Below, piece after piece: positions 1 through 7,791 of a stretch of DNA of 64,000 bases. The notes under the pieces are model-generated. The model had not been told where the DNA came from and ran no database searches. It worked only from the letters and a program-made list of their open reading frames with translations. The position numbers and the translations under genes are program-made. The first letter of the stretch is position 1; each line of letters starts with the position of its first letter. Source of the DNA: Nostoc sp. HK-01 (GTDB lineage Bacteria > Cyanobacteriota > Cyanobacteriia > Cyanobacteriales > Nostocaceae); contig AP018318.1 in NCBI GenBank assembly GCA_003990705.1, positions 4,343,501 through 4,407,500 on the forward strand. The letters run 5' to 3'.

Positions 1-246
1 TTCCTCGAAGTCTGCGTTAGGGATTTCTGCGATACTTTGCCAATCGTTAATGCCAACAGCCTGACAGATAGCGATGAAAATTTCTTGCTGAATGCGATCG
101 CCCTGCCAAAATCGCCGTAAAGTAGCTCTAGAAGTGTGAGCGTCTTGCCACCAACGCGCCGTGCTGGTTTTCGTCCAGCCAAGACGTTTTCGCGCCTTGT
201 CTACAATTGCCAGTCCAGTTGTTGATGCGTTGAGCGAGTTTGACAT
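1..246 (-). CDS. N-terminal part of a Nostoc-type multidomain protein (runs off left edge)
   Basis: The minus strand is open from an ATG at 246 to the window edge (82 codons, no stop), starting MSNSLNASTTGLAIVDKARK. The fragment carries RKRLGWTK, ARWWQDAHTSRATLRRFWQG and a helix-rich tail (IFIAICQAVGINDWQSIAEI). From memory, this N-terminal, HTH-like module precedes ATPase/NACHT, WD40 or other effector domains in Nostoc proteins, so the missing part is probably a larger signalling or conflict protein. The product cannot be named from 82 residues. The first 52 codons and about 44 bases upstream are duplicated at 914-1110. Confidence 0.7.
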   Translation of the reverse strand, partial: MSNSLNASTTGLAIVDKARKRLGWTKTSTARWWQDAHTSRATLRRFWQGDRIQQEIFIAICQAVGINDWQSIAEIPNADFEE

Positions 247-290
247 ATATCTGTTAACTGAGCAGATTGTCTCTATTTTGGCTTAACAGA
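94..290. repeat. Direct repeat copy A (gene start plus promoter)
   Basis: About 197 bases match 914-1110 in the same orientation, roughly 90% identical by eye. The block covers the first ~51 codons of the gene starting at 246 and the bases up to the shared end GGCTTAACAGA. Homology stops abruptly at both sides, so this is a segmental duplication rather than gene-family similarity. Confidence 0.85.
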
Positions 291-315
291 AACGCTGGAA
301 TAATAGTAATTTTAT

Positions 316-439
316 TCAGGCTTCAGTCGGTGGATGCCAACCAGCAGAAACCCAAGCCTGTCTAACTGAGACAGTAACCACATTGATTATTTGCCTGTGT
401 GCGGATTCGCGCTTTGACTTCCTCTGGAATTTGGCTCAT
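316..439 (-). pseudogene. HNH endonuclease remnant with internal deletion
   Basis: The ATG at 439 overlaps the stop of the upstream gene (TAATG). It starts MSQIPEEVKARIRTQANNQC, which resembles the N-terminus of small cyanobacterial HNH endonucleases before the first zinc CxxC, and stops after 25 codons at 362-364. In another frame the same DNA reads NNVVTVSVRQAWVSAGWHPP and ends at 316-318, which resembles the C-terminus of the same family (..VSAGWHPP). The catalytic HNH core is missing. The two ends are fused out of frame over a short stretch that can be read as either end, which suggests deletion through microhomology. Almost certainly non-functional. Confidence 0.7.
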
Positions 440-825
440 TAGCTTAAAGGTTCAATTAACCCGCGTTTGACAGCTTCATTGAGTGCAGTTGCTTTCCGTA
501 AGAGTCCTTCTTGATAAATTTGCATCAAGGTTTGTAATTCTGAAAGTTCATTTTCTGTCATAGTACCTGCTTGTTGCCGATCCAGCAGTTCACTCAATCG
601 AGTATCCTGTTTAGCTTCCATTTGCAGTTCCGTCAACGCTAAAACTTGTTCATTGGAGAGAACTGAAACAGGTTCTAGGCTGTTAACTTCTGCTCTCACA
701 GGCGGAATCGACAGTTGAATTGTATCTGCCAAAATACTGGCAATATCCCGATTTGCCAGTCGCGCAAAGCGTTCGGCACGTTGGTAAATCTCGTCAGGTA
801 ATGTAATCGTGATTCTGGTACTCAT
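439..825 (-). CDS. Ribbon-helix-helix (CopG-like) antitoxin-type protein
   Basis: 128 residues. The N-terminus MSTRITITLPDEIYQRAERF has the beta-strand then helix pattern of RHH DNA-binding proteins, and the rest is predicted helical and acidic (LSELLDRQQAGTMTENELSELQ). The stop overlaps the start of the HNH remnant by one base, so the two were translationally coupled. In cyanobacteria I recall this two-gene order (RHH-like protein, then HNH endonuclease) as common, and it fits an antitoxin or regulator with a nuclease partner. The partner is now broken, so the gene may be a relic. It has not been tested as an antitoxin; family membership is moderately sure. Confidence 0.65.
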   Translation of the reverse strand: MSTRITITLPDEIYQRAERFARLANRDIASILADTIQLSIPPVRAEVNSLEPVSVLSNEQVLALTELQMEAKQDTRLSELLDRQQAGTMTENELSELQTLMQIYQEGLLRKATALNEAVKRGLIEPLS

Positions 826-877
826 GACTCTGAGATGGATGTTCTTCTTTATTTTTACCTGCGATCACCTTTTTATT

Positions 878-1066
878 CTAAAACCTGTATGCTATCGCGC
901 CGTTTATCGTCAGGCGATCGCCTTGCCAAAATCGCCGTAAAATAGCTCTAGAAGTGTGAACATCTTGCCACCAACACGCCGTACTAGTTTTCGTCCAACC
1001 AAGACGTTTTCGCGCCTTGTCTACAATTCCCAGTCCAACCGTTGATGCTTTGAGCGAGTTTGACAT
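878..1066 (-). pseudogene. Truncated duplicate of the left-edge gene start
   Basis: The first 52 codons match the gene starting at 246 (MSNSLKASTVGLGIVDKARK, then RKRLGWTK and RRFWQGDR), then the sequence diverges after GDR into 10 unrelated codons and a stop. Only the head of the N-terminal module is left. Because the upstream region is duplicated too, it may still be transcribed and make a 62-residue HTH-like fragment. Confidence 0.65.
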
Positions 1067-1110
1067 ATATCTGTTAACTGAGCAGATTATCTCTATTTTG
1101 GCTTAACAGA
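914..1110. repeat. Direct repeat copy B (gene start plus promoter)
   Basis: Second copy of the 94-290 block, offset by 820 bases. It ends at the same GGCTTAACAGA boundary. The antitoxin/HNH pair lies between the two copies, so recombination between them would delete that pair. Confidence 0.85.
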
Positions 1111-1162
1111 ACTTTCTACTCATACAAATCAATAGAATAGTTATGTAGAGATAAATCCAGCT

Positions 1163-1408
1163 ATGAGCATTGTTATTCCTGATGAAATTTTAGCTGCAAC
1201 TCGTATGACTGATGCTGAACTGAAACAAGAAATTGCAGTGATGCTGTTTCAGAAAGATAAACTCACCCTTGCTCAAGCCAGTCGTTTGGCAGGGATGAAC
1301 CGCATTGCATTTCAGCATTTGCTTGCCAGTCGTCAAATTCCAGTTCACTATGGTGTAGATGATTTTGAACAAGACATCAAAAACTTGCAGGATATGGGCA
1401 GGTTATAA
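1163..1408 (+). CDS. UPF0175 family small protein
   Basis: 81 residues: MSIVIPDEILAATRMTDAEL, then ELKQEIAVMLFQKDKLTLAQ, ASRLAGMNRIAFQHLLASR and IPVHYGVDDFEQDI. This is the typical order of the UPF0175 family, with a central HTH (LTLAQASRLAGMNRIAF) and a C-terminal YGVDDFEQD motif. These proteins usually sit next to a PIN-domain toxin (DUF3368) and are predicted antitoxins. Here no same-strand partner follows. The 3' end overlaps by 6 bases the convergent PIN-containing gene at 1403-2794, which may be a replacement partner or a chance neighbour. Confidence 0.85.
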   Translation: MSIVIPDEILAATRMTDAELKQEIAVMLFQKDKLTLAQASRLAGMNRIAFQHLLASRQIPVHYGVDDFEQDIKNLQDMGRL

Positions 1409-2794
1409 TATATCTCTATTGAACTCAGCCAATGGGCAAAATTCGGACGTAAAATCAGTTTCATTTTCTAAGTTTAATAATCCAATAATAAGACTTACTC
1501 CTGGCGGTAATTGAATGCTATTCCTCTGTAGAATCTGGAGCATTTTACTCGCAGTTTCTTCATCCAGTGTTACAAATACAAATGTTATTTCGTCAAGTGA
1601 ACCTTCTTTTATTTCATAATAGCCACGATATTGCTGATCCCTTAAAATAAATTTTGTAGCATATGGGTCACGAGATAATTTAACTTCAAATCCTAAACTT
1701 TTTCCTGACTTTGAATCATGAACTATATAATCTGGAAATCTTCGTTCATTCTCTACAACAATAGAATTATAATAACGGTTTTTAAGCCATGCTAATACAT
1801 ATTTACATGCAAGATATTCTAACTTTCTCATAACTGAATATCTATTGGAAAATTTTATTTCTGATTCTGTAGCAATTTCACCAACTTGGGATATTGATTC
1901 ATCAGTTACATTAGTATTTAAGAACTCTTTAGAATACCTCAAGAACTGCTCCGAATTATACATATAGAAAAATTTATTACCAGCATATTTTGAAATTTCT
2001 TGAACTAATTCAGGTCGTGGCCCAACTTTCTTTTTACCTTGGGATTCAGTGATCCACCACCAATCTTCTTTTTCATCATCAGTAAGAAACACTATTGATT
2101 TAATAGAATCCTGTAATGCCTTATCAAGAATTTGTTTCCATAATACTAAATCTCCATACTTGCGTTTATAAATAATGCCTCCGTAAGTAAAAATATCATT
2201 TTTATTTTCATTCTCTTTCTTGTAGTCTTTATAACCTGGAGGTATTTCATCTTTAAATCTGATTTCACCTTCTTGATATATCTTATTAATTTCTTCTTGA
2301 GAGAATGGTTCACCAATTTTTCCTTCTAGCAATTTATCAAGTTTTTCTCTGATTGGATCATTATCTGTTACTGATAACTGAGTTGCTTCAAGCTGTTCTA
2401 GCTTCTCTATGAAATTTGTTATTTTTTCACCAAGTGCTGAAACAAGTTCATCAACCTGAATAGACGAGTGACGTTTCTTTAACTGTAAATTATCTAGCTC
2501 AGATATTATTCCTTTTTCATAATTTTCTAGAACTTTACGAACCTCAGAAAAACGCTTTTTTTGTTCAGCAATAACAGTGAGACGATTTCTTTGAAATTCA
2601 AGTGCAGCTTGATATGGAACCCAAAGTTGGGGGGCTATACTTTGTAAAACTGTAAACAGTTGTGTTCGTGCTTCTTCAGGATACCGATACATATTGAGTA
2701 GCATATTAGCATCAAGCACGAAAGTTGCTGATTTCCAAATTTCTTGAAACTCACTTTCACTAGGTCTATAGTAACCTTTAAATAATTCTTTCAT
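1403..2794 (-). CDS. PIN-like (PIN_8 type) protein with C-terminal PD-(D/E)XK-like domain
   Basis: 463 residues. The N-terminus has the PIN-like start FVLDANMLLNMYRYP (Asp28 and Asn30 in the usual first acidic position), followed by LWVPYQAALEFQRNR, typical of the PIN_8 family. A long charged helical region (about 70-180) follows, then FLTDDEKEDWWW (about 235-250), which supplies further PIN acidic residues. The last ~130 residues contain FPDYIVHDSKSGKSLGFEVK: Asp355, Glu370 and Lys372 in a D-X14-ExK arrangement, which fits a restriction-endonuclease-like fold. I infer a two-nuclease protein, probably defensive. Low GC and location among toxin-antitoxin relics suggest transfer. The PIN call is fairly sure, the second domain less so. 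Confidence 0.7.
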   Translation of the reverse strand: MKELFKGYYRPSESEFQEIWKSATFVLDANMLLNMYRYPEEARTQLFTVLQSIAPQLWVPYQAALEFQRNRLTVIAEQKKRFSEVRKVLENYEKGIISELDNLQLKKRHSSIQVDELVSALGEKITNFIEKLEQLEATQLSVTDNDPIREKLDKLLEGKIGEPFSQEEINKIYQEGEIRFKDEIPPGYKDYKKENENKNDIFTYGGIIYKRKYGDLVLWKQILDKALQDSIKSIVFLTDDEKEDWWWITESQGKKKVGPRPELVQEISKYAGNKFFYMYNSEQFLRYSKEFLNTNVTDESISQVGEIATESEIKFSNRYSVMRKLEYLACKYVLAWLKNRYYNSIVVENERRFPDYIVHDSKSGKSLGFEVKLSRDPYATKFILRDQQYRGYYEIKEGSLDEITFVFVTLDEETASKMLQILQRNSIQLPPGVSLIIGLLNLENETDFTSEFCPLAEFNRDIL

Positions 2795-3025
2795 TTAGAA
2801 CATTCCAAATTTATCTCAATTGCCTTCTTAGTCCAAATATTTGATGATTTGTTATTATACGCTTGTGAAATTCAGTAAGCAAAAAATTTTAATACTTATT
2901 TCGGCAAAAATCAGAATTGATTACTGAACCCAACACTGAGCATCGACTGAACACAAAACTGAGCATATCTGCCGAGTAACCGCGCCTACGCTAGAGACAT
3001 AACATAAAAGCGTGAGGTAACTTAT

Positions 3026-5410
3026 ATGACTCAAACTCTAGAACGCCAAGCTGGTGGCTTATATGTTCAAACTTCTGAACAACAGCAAATTGCTTTTCCC
3101 CTGAAGCACACTGAAGTAGAAGCCAAAATTGCGGGGAATATCTCACGGGTGGAAGTTACCCAAAGTTTTGAAAATCCTTTTACAACTACGTTAGAAGCTG
3201 TTTATATTTTCCCGTTACCGGATGAGGCGGCTGTTGATGATATGCTGATTCGGATTGGTGACAAGACTATTAAAGGTAGTATTAAAAAACGCCAAGAAGC
3301 ACAGCAAATCTACGAGCAAGCAAAGCAGCAAGGACGCACCGCTGGACTGTTGGAACAAGAACGGGACAATATTTTTACTCAATCCCTCGCCAATATTCAA
3401 CCGGGTGAGCAAATTGATGTGATTATTCGCTACTCTGAAAGCTTGAAATTTACTGCGGGTAATTATGAGTTTGTTTTCCCGATGGTGGTTGCTCCCCGTT
3501 ACGTTCCAGGGATACCAATTGAGGGAAATGCAGGCGGTGTAGGTTCGGCTACTGCACCTATGACTCAAAATCAAGATACAGACTTAGTTTCCGATGGTTC
3601 ACGTTTGAATGCACCTATCTTACCATCGGGTACTCGCTCTCCCCATGATATTAATGTGGCGATCGCAATTGATGCGGGGGTTGAGGTTCAAAATGTACAG
3701 TCTCCTTCTCATCAACTCCAGATAAGTTATGAAGGAAAGCGCGTGTTAGTGAAATTGGCGGGTGGGGATAAGATTCCTAACAAAGACTTGATTTTACGCT
3801 ATCAAGTAGCAGGCGACTCTACCCAAGCCACTATACTCACCCAAGCTGATGAACGGGGTGGACACTTTGCACTATATTTAATTCCTGCACTTCAGTATCG
3901 TCAGAATCAGGTTGTTCCTAAAGATGTGGTGTTTCTCATTGATACTTCCGGTTCGCAGATGGGTGCGCCATTGATGCAATGTCAGGAGTTGATGCGCCGC
4001 TTTATTAATGGACTTAATCCTGATGACACTTTTAGTATTATTGATTTCTCCGATACGACTCGGCAACTATCGCCTGTTCCCCTCGCTAATAGTTCTCAAA
4101 ATCGCACACGCGCCATCAATTATATTAATCGATTGACGGCTAACGGTGGCACGGAAATGTTACGCGGGATTCGTGCTGTGTTGAATTTTCCTGTTACAGA
4201 TGCTGGACGTTTGCGGAGTATTGTATTGTTGACAGATGGTTATATCGGCAATGAAAACCAAATCCTCGCCGAAGTGCAACAACATCTCCAACCAGGAAAC
4301 CGCCTTTATAGTTTTGGTGCGGGTAGTTCGGTGAATCGGTTTCTACTCAACCGCATCGCAGAATTAGGACGGGGAATAGCGCAGATAATTCGCCACGATG
4401 AACCAACGGATGAGGTAGTCGATAAATTCTACCGTCAAATAAATAATCCAGTTCTGACTAACATTAATTTGCAATGGGAAGGTGATGGTGATGCTCCAAT
4501 TATCTATCCTGCCACACCACCAGATTTGTTTGCGGAACAACCGTTAGTTTTATTTGGTAAAAAGCCTGATGCGTACGCGGGAAAACTGCATATTACAGGA
4601 ATTGTTGCGGGTGGTACACGCTACAAAAATACAATTAACCTGGACTTTAAAGAAACTGGAAACCCCGCCATTGCTCAACTTTGGGGACGTTCCCGTATTA
4701 AGGAATTAATGAATCTTATGGTGAGTGGTGAAACTAAGTTAGGTGTGGAAGCGGTGGCAGAGACGGCTTTGACTTATCAACTGTTGTCACAATATACAGC
4801 TTTTGTGGCGGTGAGTGATGATGTGCGAGTTGATTCGCGTCAGGGTTCAGTTTCGGTGCAAGTACCTGTAGAAATGGCTGAAGGTATCAGTTATCAAGGT
4901 ATTTTTGGTAGTGCTTTTAGCGATGCTGCTCCCATTATGGCAAATATGGTGTCTCCTGCACCTGAATTTTTGCAACGCAAACGAGTCCAAGCATCTCCAG
5001 GCGCACCCCAAGCAGCGATGAATCCTCCCACACCACCACCAAAAATGTCACGTTATGAAGAGGAGTATCGTGTTTTCGATGAAAGTCTTCAAGATATAGA
5101 AACCTTTGTACCGAGAATTGCACCTGTCGTGCATCTAGAAGTTGTGAGTGTGACAGGATTGAATGAGCAGATGATTGCGCTGCTGACTCAGTATTTAGAA
5201 TCTATCCCATTACAGACAGGTTTCAGTGGCGATTTAGTGTTTGAGTGGCAGATAAACAAGGGACGAGTGAGACAAGTAGTGTTAGATGAGCAGGCTTCTA
5301 CTTTTAAGGAACAGGTGGTAATTGATATGATCAGGCGATCGCTTGTCTCTTGGCAACCCCCTCAAATACTCACAGCTACGGTGTCTCTAACACTGCGCTT
5401 ACAAGCATAA
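3026..5410 (+). CDS. VIT and VWA domain protein
   Basis: 794 residues. The ATG is preceded by GAGG at good spacing. A VIT domain spans about 10-140 (VTQSFENPFTTTLEAVYIFP, then QEAQQIYEQAKQQGRTAGLL). A von Willebrand A domain spans about 300-475 with a complete MIDAS: DTSGSQMG near residue 306, TANGGTEM and LLTDGY. The C-terminal part has a proline-rich linker (about 660-680) and a small beta-rich domain. The layout matches the inter-alpha-trypsin-inhibitor heavy-chain-like proteins of bacteria. No signal peptide or membrane segment is visible, so it is probably cytoplasmic or exported by an unknown route. Function is likely metal-dependent protein binding; the ligand is unknown. Monocistronic, ended by a terminator. 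Confidence 0.9.
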   Translation: MTQTLERQAGGLYVQTSEQQQIAFPLKHTEVEAKIAGNISRVEVTQSFENPFTTTLEAVYIFPLPDEAAVDDMLIRIGDKTIKGSIKKRQEAQQIYEQAKQQGRTAGLLEQERDNIFTQSLANIQPGEQIDVIIRYSESLKFTAGNYEFVFPMVVAPRYVPGIPIEGNAGGVGSATAPMTQNQDTDLVSDGSRLNAPILPSGTRSPHDINVAIAIDAGVEVQNVQSPSHQLQISYEGKRVLVKLAGGDKIPNKDLILRYQVAGDSTQATILTQADERGGHFALYLIPALQYRQNQVVPKDVVFLIDTSGSQMGAPLMQCQELMRRFINGLNPDDTFSIIDFSDTTRQLSPVPLANSSQNRTRAINYINRLTANGGTEMLRGIRAVLNFPVTDAGRLRSIVLLTDGYIGNENQILAEVQQHLQPGNRLYSFGAGSSVNRFLLNRIAELGRGIAQIIRHDEPTDEVVDKFYRQINNPVLTNINLQWEGDGDAPIIYPATPPDLFAEQPLVLFGKKPDAYAGKLHITGIVAGGTRYKNTINLDFKETGNPAIAQLWGRSRIKELMNLMVSGETKLGVEAVAETALTYQLLSQYTAFVAVSDDVRVDSRQGSVSVQVPVEMAEGISYQGIFGSAFSDAAPIMANMVSPAPEFLQRKRVQASPGAPQAAMNPPTPPPKMSRYEEEYRVFDESLQDIETFVPRIAPVVHLEVVSVTGLNEQMIALLTQYLESIPLQTGFSGDLVFEWQINKGRVRQVVLDEQASTFKEQVVIDMIRRSLVSWQPPQILTATVSLTLRLQA

Positions 5411-5421
5411 TCCAAAACTAT

Positions 5422-5444
5422 ACCGGGTTTATCCCGGTTTTTTT
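5422..5444. terminator. Intrinsic terminator of the VIT/VWA gene
   Basis: ACCGGG-TTTAT-CCCGGT followed by a run of seven T on the plus strand, 12 bases after the stop. It sits between two convergent genes, but the U-tract serves only the plus-strand transcript. Confidence 0.85.
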
Positions 5445-5458
5445 CTTCCCTTACACCT

Positions 5459-7669
5459 CTAATTTTTATTAGATAAGACTGTATAGGCTTCATTAAACAA
5501 CCGCATTTTTTCTTGCGCTTGTTTTTGCATCTGGGGTTGGTTAACAAATAAGTCTGGATGCCATTTTTTTACTAAAGTTTTATAAGCATGTTTGATATCA
5601 GCAAACGGAGCATCTTGTGGTACACCTAAAATTTTATAGGCGCGAGTAATTTTATCTTTTTCAGTTTGGCTTTGGGGTGCTTTAGTTGCTTGGGTATTTT
5701 GATTTGTCTGCTGCTTGTTATTTTGAAAACCAGGAGAACCCATTTGAGCTTTCATCCACGCAATTTCTTCATCCATTTCCCAGTTGCGAAACTTCGCTTC
5801 TACCTCTGCGGGATTGGGTGAAGGTGCAGTTTTTGGTGGTGGTGAATAAACTTGCTGTTTGGGAGGTTCAACTTTTTTCTCAGTAGTTTTGGCGTTATTT
5901 TCCGGTTGTGGGGGACGAGTATAAACTTGTTCTTGCTGTCGATGAGATTTTTGTTGAGGTTGAATAACTTTTGGGGTTTCTTGATAAAGTTGATATTTAG
6001 TAGCAATTTTAGCCTTTTCTAACTCACTCAGTAATTGATTAAATCCTTGTTGCAGTTGTCGTAATTCAGCATGTTTTTTAGTTATTTCTGGAGATTCTTC
6101 AGGTACTTGAAAGTAAATTACTTTTTCAGCTTGGAGTTCAAATACAGATAATATTGATAAGGCTTGATTACTAAATTGAGAGAAATAATCTTCAGTTACA
6201 TTTATGCAAATTTTAGCAACTTGTTGATGATATGATTCGTTAACTGATTTTTCTTCTTGCTTTTGAATATTCTTATTTAAAATATATGAAATACTCCCAA
6301 CTACAGCAGCACCTACTGGCCCACCTAATAACCAACCAATTCCACCACCTACCGCGACTGCTCCCGGTTCACTTAACAGTTCATTATTATCTGACTTAGG
6401 CGGTAAAGTAATTTGTGGTTCTGGAGGGAAAGGGATTAATAAATCTTCGGGACGTTCTTCTTTAAAAAAATCATAAGCTTGATATAGCCATTTCATTATA
6501 GGTAACTGTAAATCTGTCAGGTCTTTTTTGAGTTTACCTATTTGCCAAGATTTAAAATTATTTTCTGCTAATGCAACAGCTGCATCAGCTTGATATTTAG
6601 CTAGTAATTTTGATAAAGATAACCAATCATGTAATTCAGAAACACTAGTATTAAACCCTTGATATATAAGACTTTTGGCTTTTTGTTTAATTTCTATTTT
6701 GGCAGTTTGTTTGTCATTAAACTCTTTAACTTCGTTAGCAATAGGGTCAATTTTATTTTTTAATGATAATTGAATTTGGGATGCGATCGCCTGCACTCTC
6801 GGCAACCTCACACTACCCCGATTTTGTTGTAAAATACCCACAATATTTTGTAGTGCAGTTTCAAACGCCACTAAGCCGCTACTACTCGCCGCACTCACAT
6901 CACCTTTTAACCTGGCGCGTAAAGCAGGTAAAGCATCCACACGATATAAATTACTGAATCCTGGTGGTAATTCAGCACGGAAACTTTCTGCAACAAACCG
7001 CAGACGACTTTGCACTTGTTGTTGTTCTTCTGGTTCTAGTAAGTTGAGAAAATTCGCCACAAAAATAACAGTTTTAATATTTCTATCTAATAACCAATCG
7101 CGTAAATTTTCTCGTTCACCTAAAGTCATCAACTTACGTGCATCTAGTAATTGCACAACTAAATCTGCACCAAGTAATTGTTCTCTAACTAAATTATCTT
7201 GTTCATCTCTATCATTCGTTCCTGGTAAATCAAGAAACTCTACACCAGTTTCTAAAAAAGTATGGGGAGAAAATACTTCGACAGACACCACATCTTTCCG
7301 CATCTGTCTGTTGCCATCAAGAATCGCAAATTGTTGTAAAATTTCTGTACCATTGCGATAAACTTCTGTATTATCTGTCAATATGATACGAGTTCTTACA
7401 TTACTACCATATTTCACAGTAATGGCTGCGCCTGTGGTAGGAATTAAATCAATTGGTAATGTGCGCGTCCCTAAGATGGCATTTAGTAAGGTTGATTTTC
7501 CATGATTAAAGGGGCCAAATACGGCAATTCTGAAGTTTGGGTTAGTTAGATAATTGCAGAGTGAATTTATATCGTGATACAGTTTTGATGTACTTTCTAA
7601 GTTTAGTAATGTAGACGCATATTTAAGAGAATCTACTAAATTTTTATAATTTTCATCTTGGGTTGGCAT
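5459..7669 (-). CDS. Dynamin-like GTPase fused to a C-terminal J domain
   Basis: 736 residues. Dynamin-type GTPase motifs: G1 GPFNHGKST (52-60), switch threonine in PTTGAAITV, G3 DLPGTND, and a G4-like VFVANFLN. Helical stalk regions follow, then a glycine-rich hydrophobic hairpin (about 425-465, GGGIGWLLGGPVGAAVVG) that resembles the lipid-binding paddle of bacterial dynamin-like proteins. A proline/glutamine-rich linker (about 565-660) leads to a J domain in the last ~65 residues with the HPD motif (KKWHPDLF). It lies 122 bases downstream of the BDLP gene on the same strand, so the two probably work as a pair. The J domain should recruit DnaK/Hsp70, linking membrane remodelling to the chaperone machine; that link is inference. 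Confidence 0.88.
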   Translation of the reverse strand: MPTQDENYKNLVDSLKYASTLLNLESTSKLYHDINSLCNYLTNPNFRIAVFGPFNHGKSTLLNAILGTRTLPIDLIPTTGAAITVKYGSNVRTRIILTDNTEVYRNGTEILQQFAILDGNRQMRKDVVSVEVFSPHTFLETGVEFLDLPGTNDRDEQDNLVREQLLGADLVVQLLDARKLMTLGERENLRDWLLDRNIKTVIFVANFLNLLEPEEQQQVQSRLRFVAESFRAELPPGFSNLYRVDALPALRARLKGDVSAASSSGLVAFETALQNIVGILQQNRGSVRLPRVQAIASQIQLSLKNKIDPIANEVKEFNDKQTAKIEIKQKAKSLIYQGFNTSVSELHDWLSLSKLLAKYQADAAVALAENNFKSWQIGKLKKDLTDLQLPIMKWLYQAYDFFKEERPEDLLIPFPPEPQITLPPKSDNNELLSEPGAVAVGGGIGWLLGGPVGAAVVGSISYILNKNIQKQEEKSVNESYHQQVAKICINVTEDYFSQFSNQALSILSVFELQAEKVIYFQVPEESPEITKKHAELRQLQQGFNQLLSELEKAKIATKYQLYQETPKVIQPQQKSHRQQEQVYTRPPQPENNAKTTEKKVEPPKQQVYSPPPKTAPSPNPAEVEAKFRNWEMDEEIAWMKAQMGSPGFQNNKQQTNQNTQATKAPQSQTEKDKITRAYKILGVPQDAPFADIKHAYKTLVKKWHPDLFVNQPQMQKQAQEKMRLFNEAYTVLSNKN

Positions 7670-7707
7670 ATTTTTATTATGATGATTTGCGTCTAAAATT
7701 TTATATA

Positions 7708-7782
7708 TTAAACCGCAGATGTAGTTAGATACACACGGATGAATTATCTGTATGTATCATTCATTATCCATCTGTGGTTTAA
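7708..7782. repeat. Palindromic intergenic repeat
   Basis: Arms TTAAACCGCAGATG (7708-7721) and CATCTGTGGTTTAA (7769-7782) pair with one mismatch around a 47-base loop. Sequences like ACCGCAGATG/CATCTGTGGT occur as dispersed repeats in many cyanobacterial genomes. Here the element separates the two dynamin genes and could form a hairpin in their mRNA. Confidence 0.6.
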
Positions 7783-7791
7783 TTATCTAAC

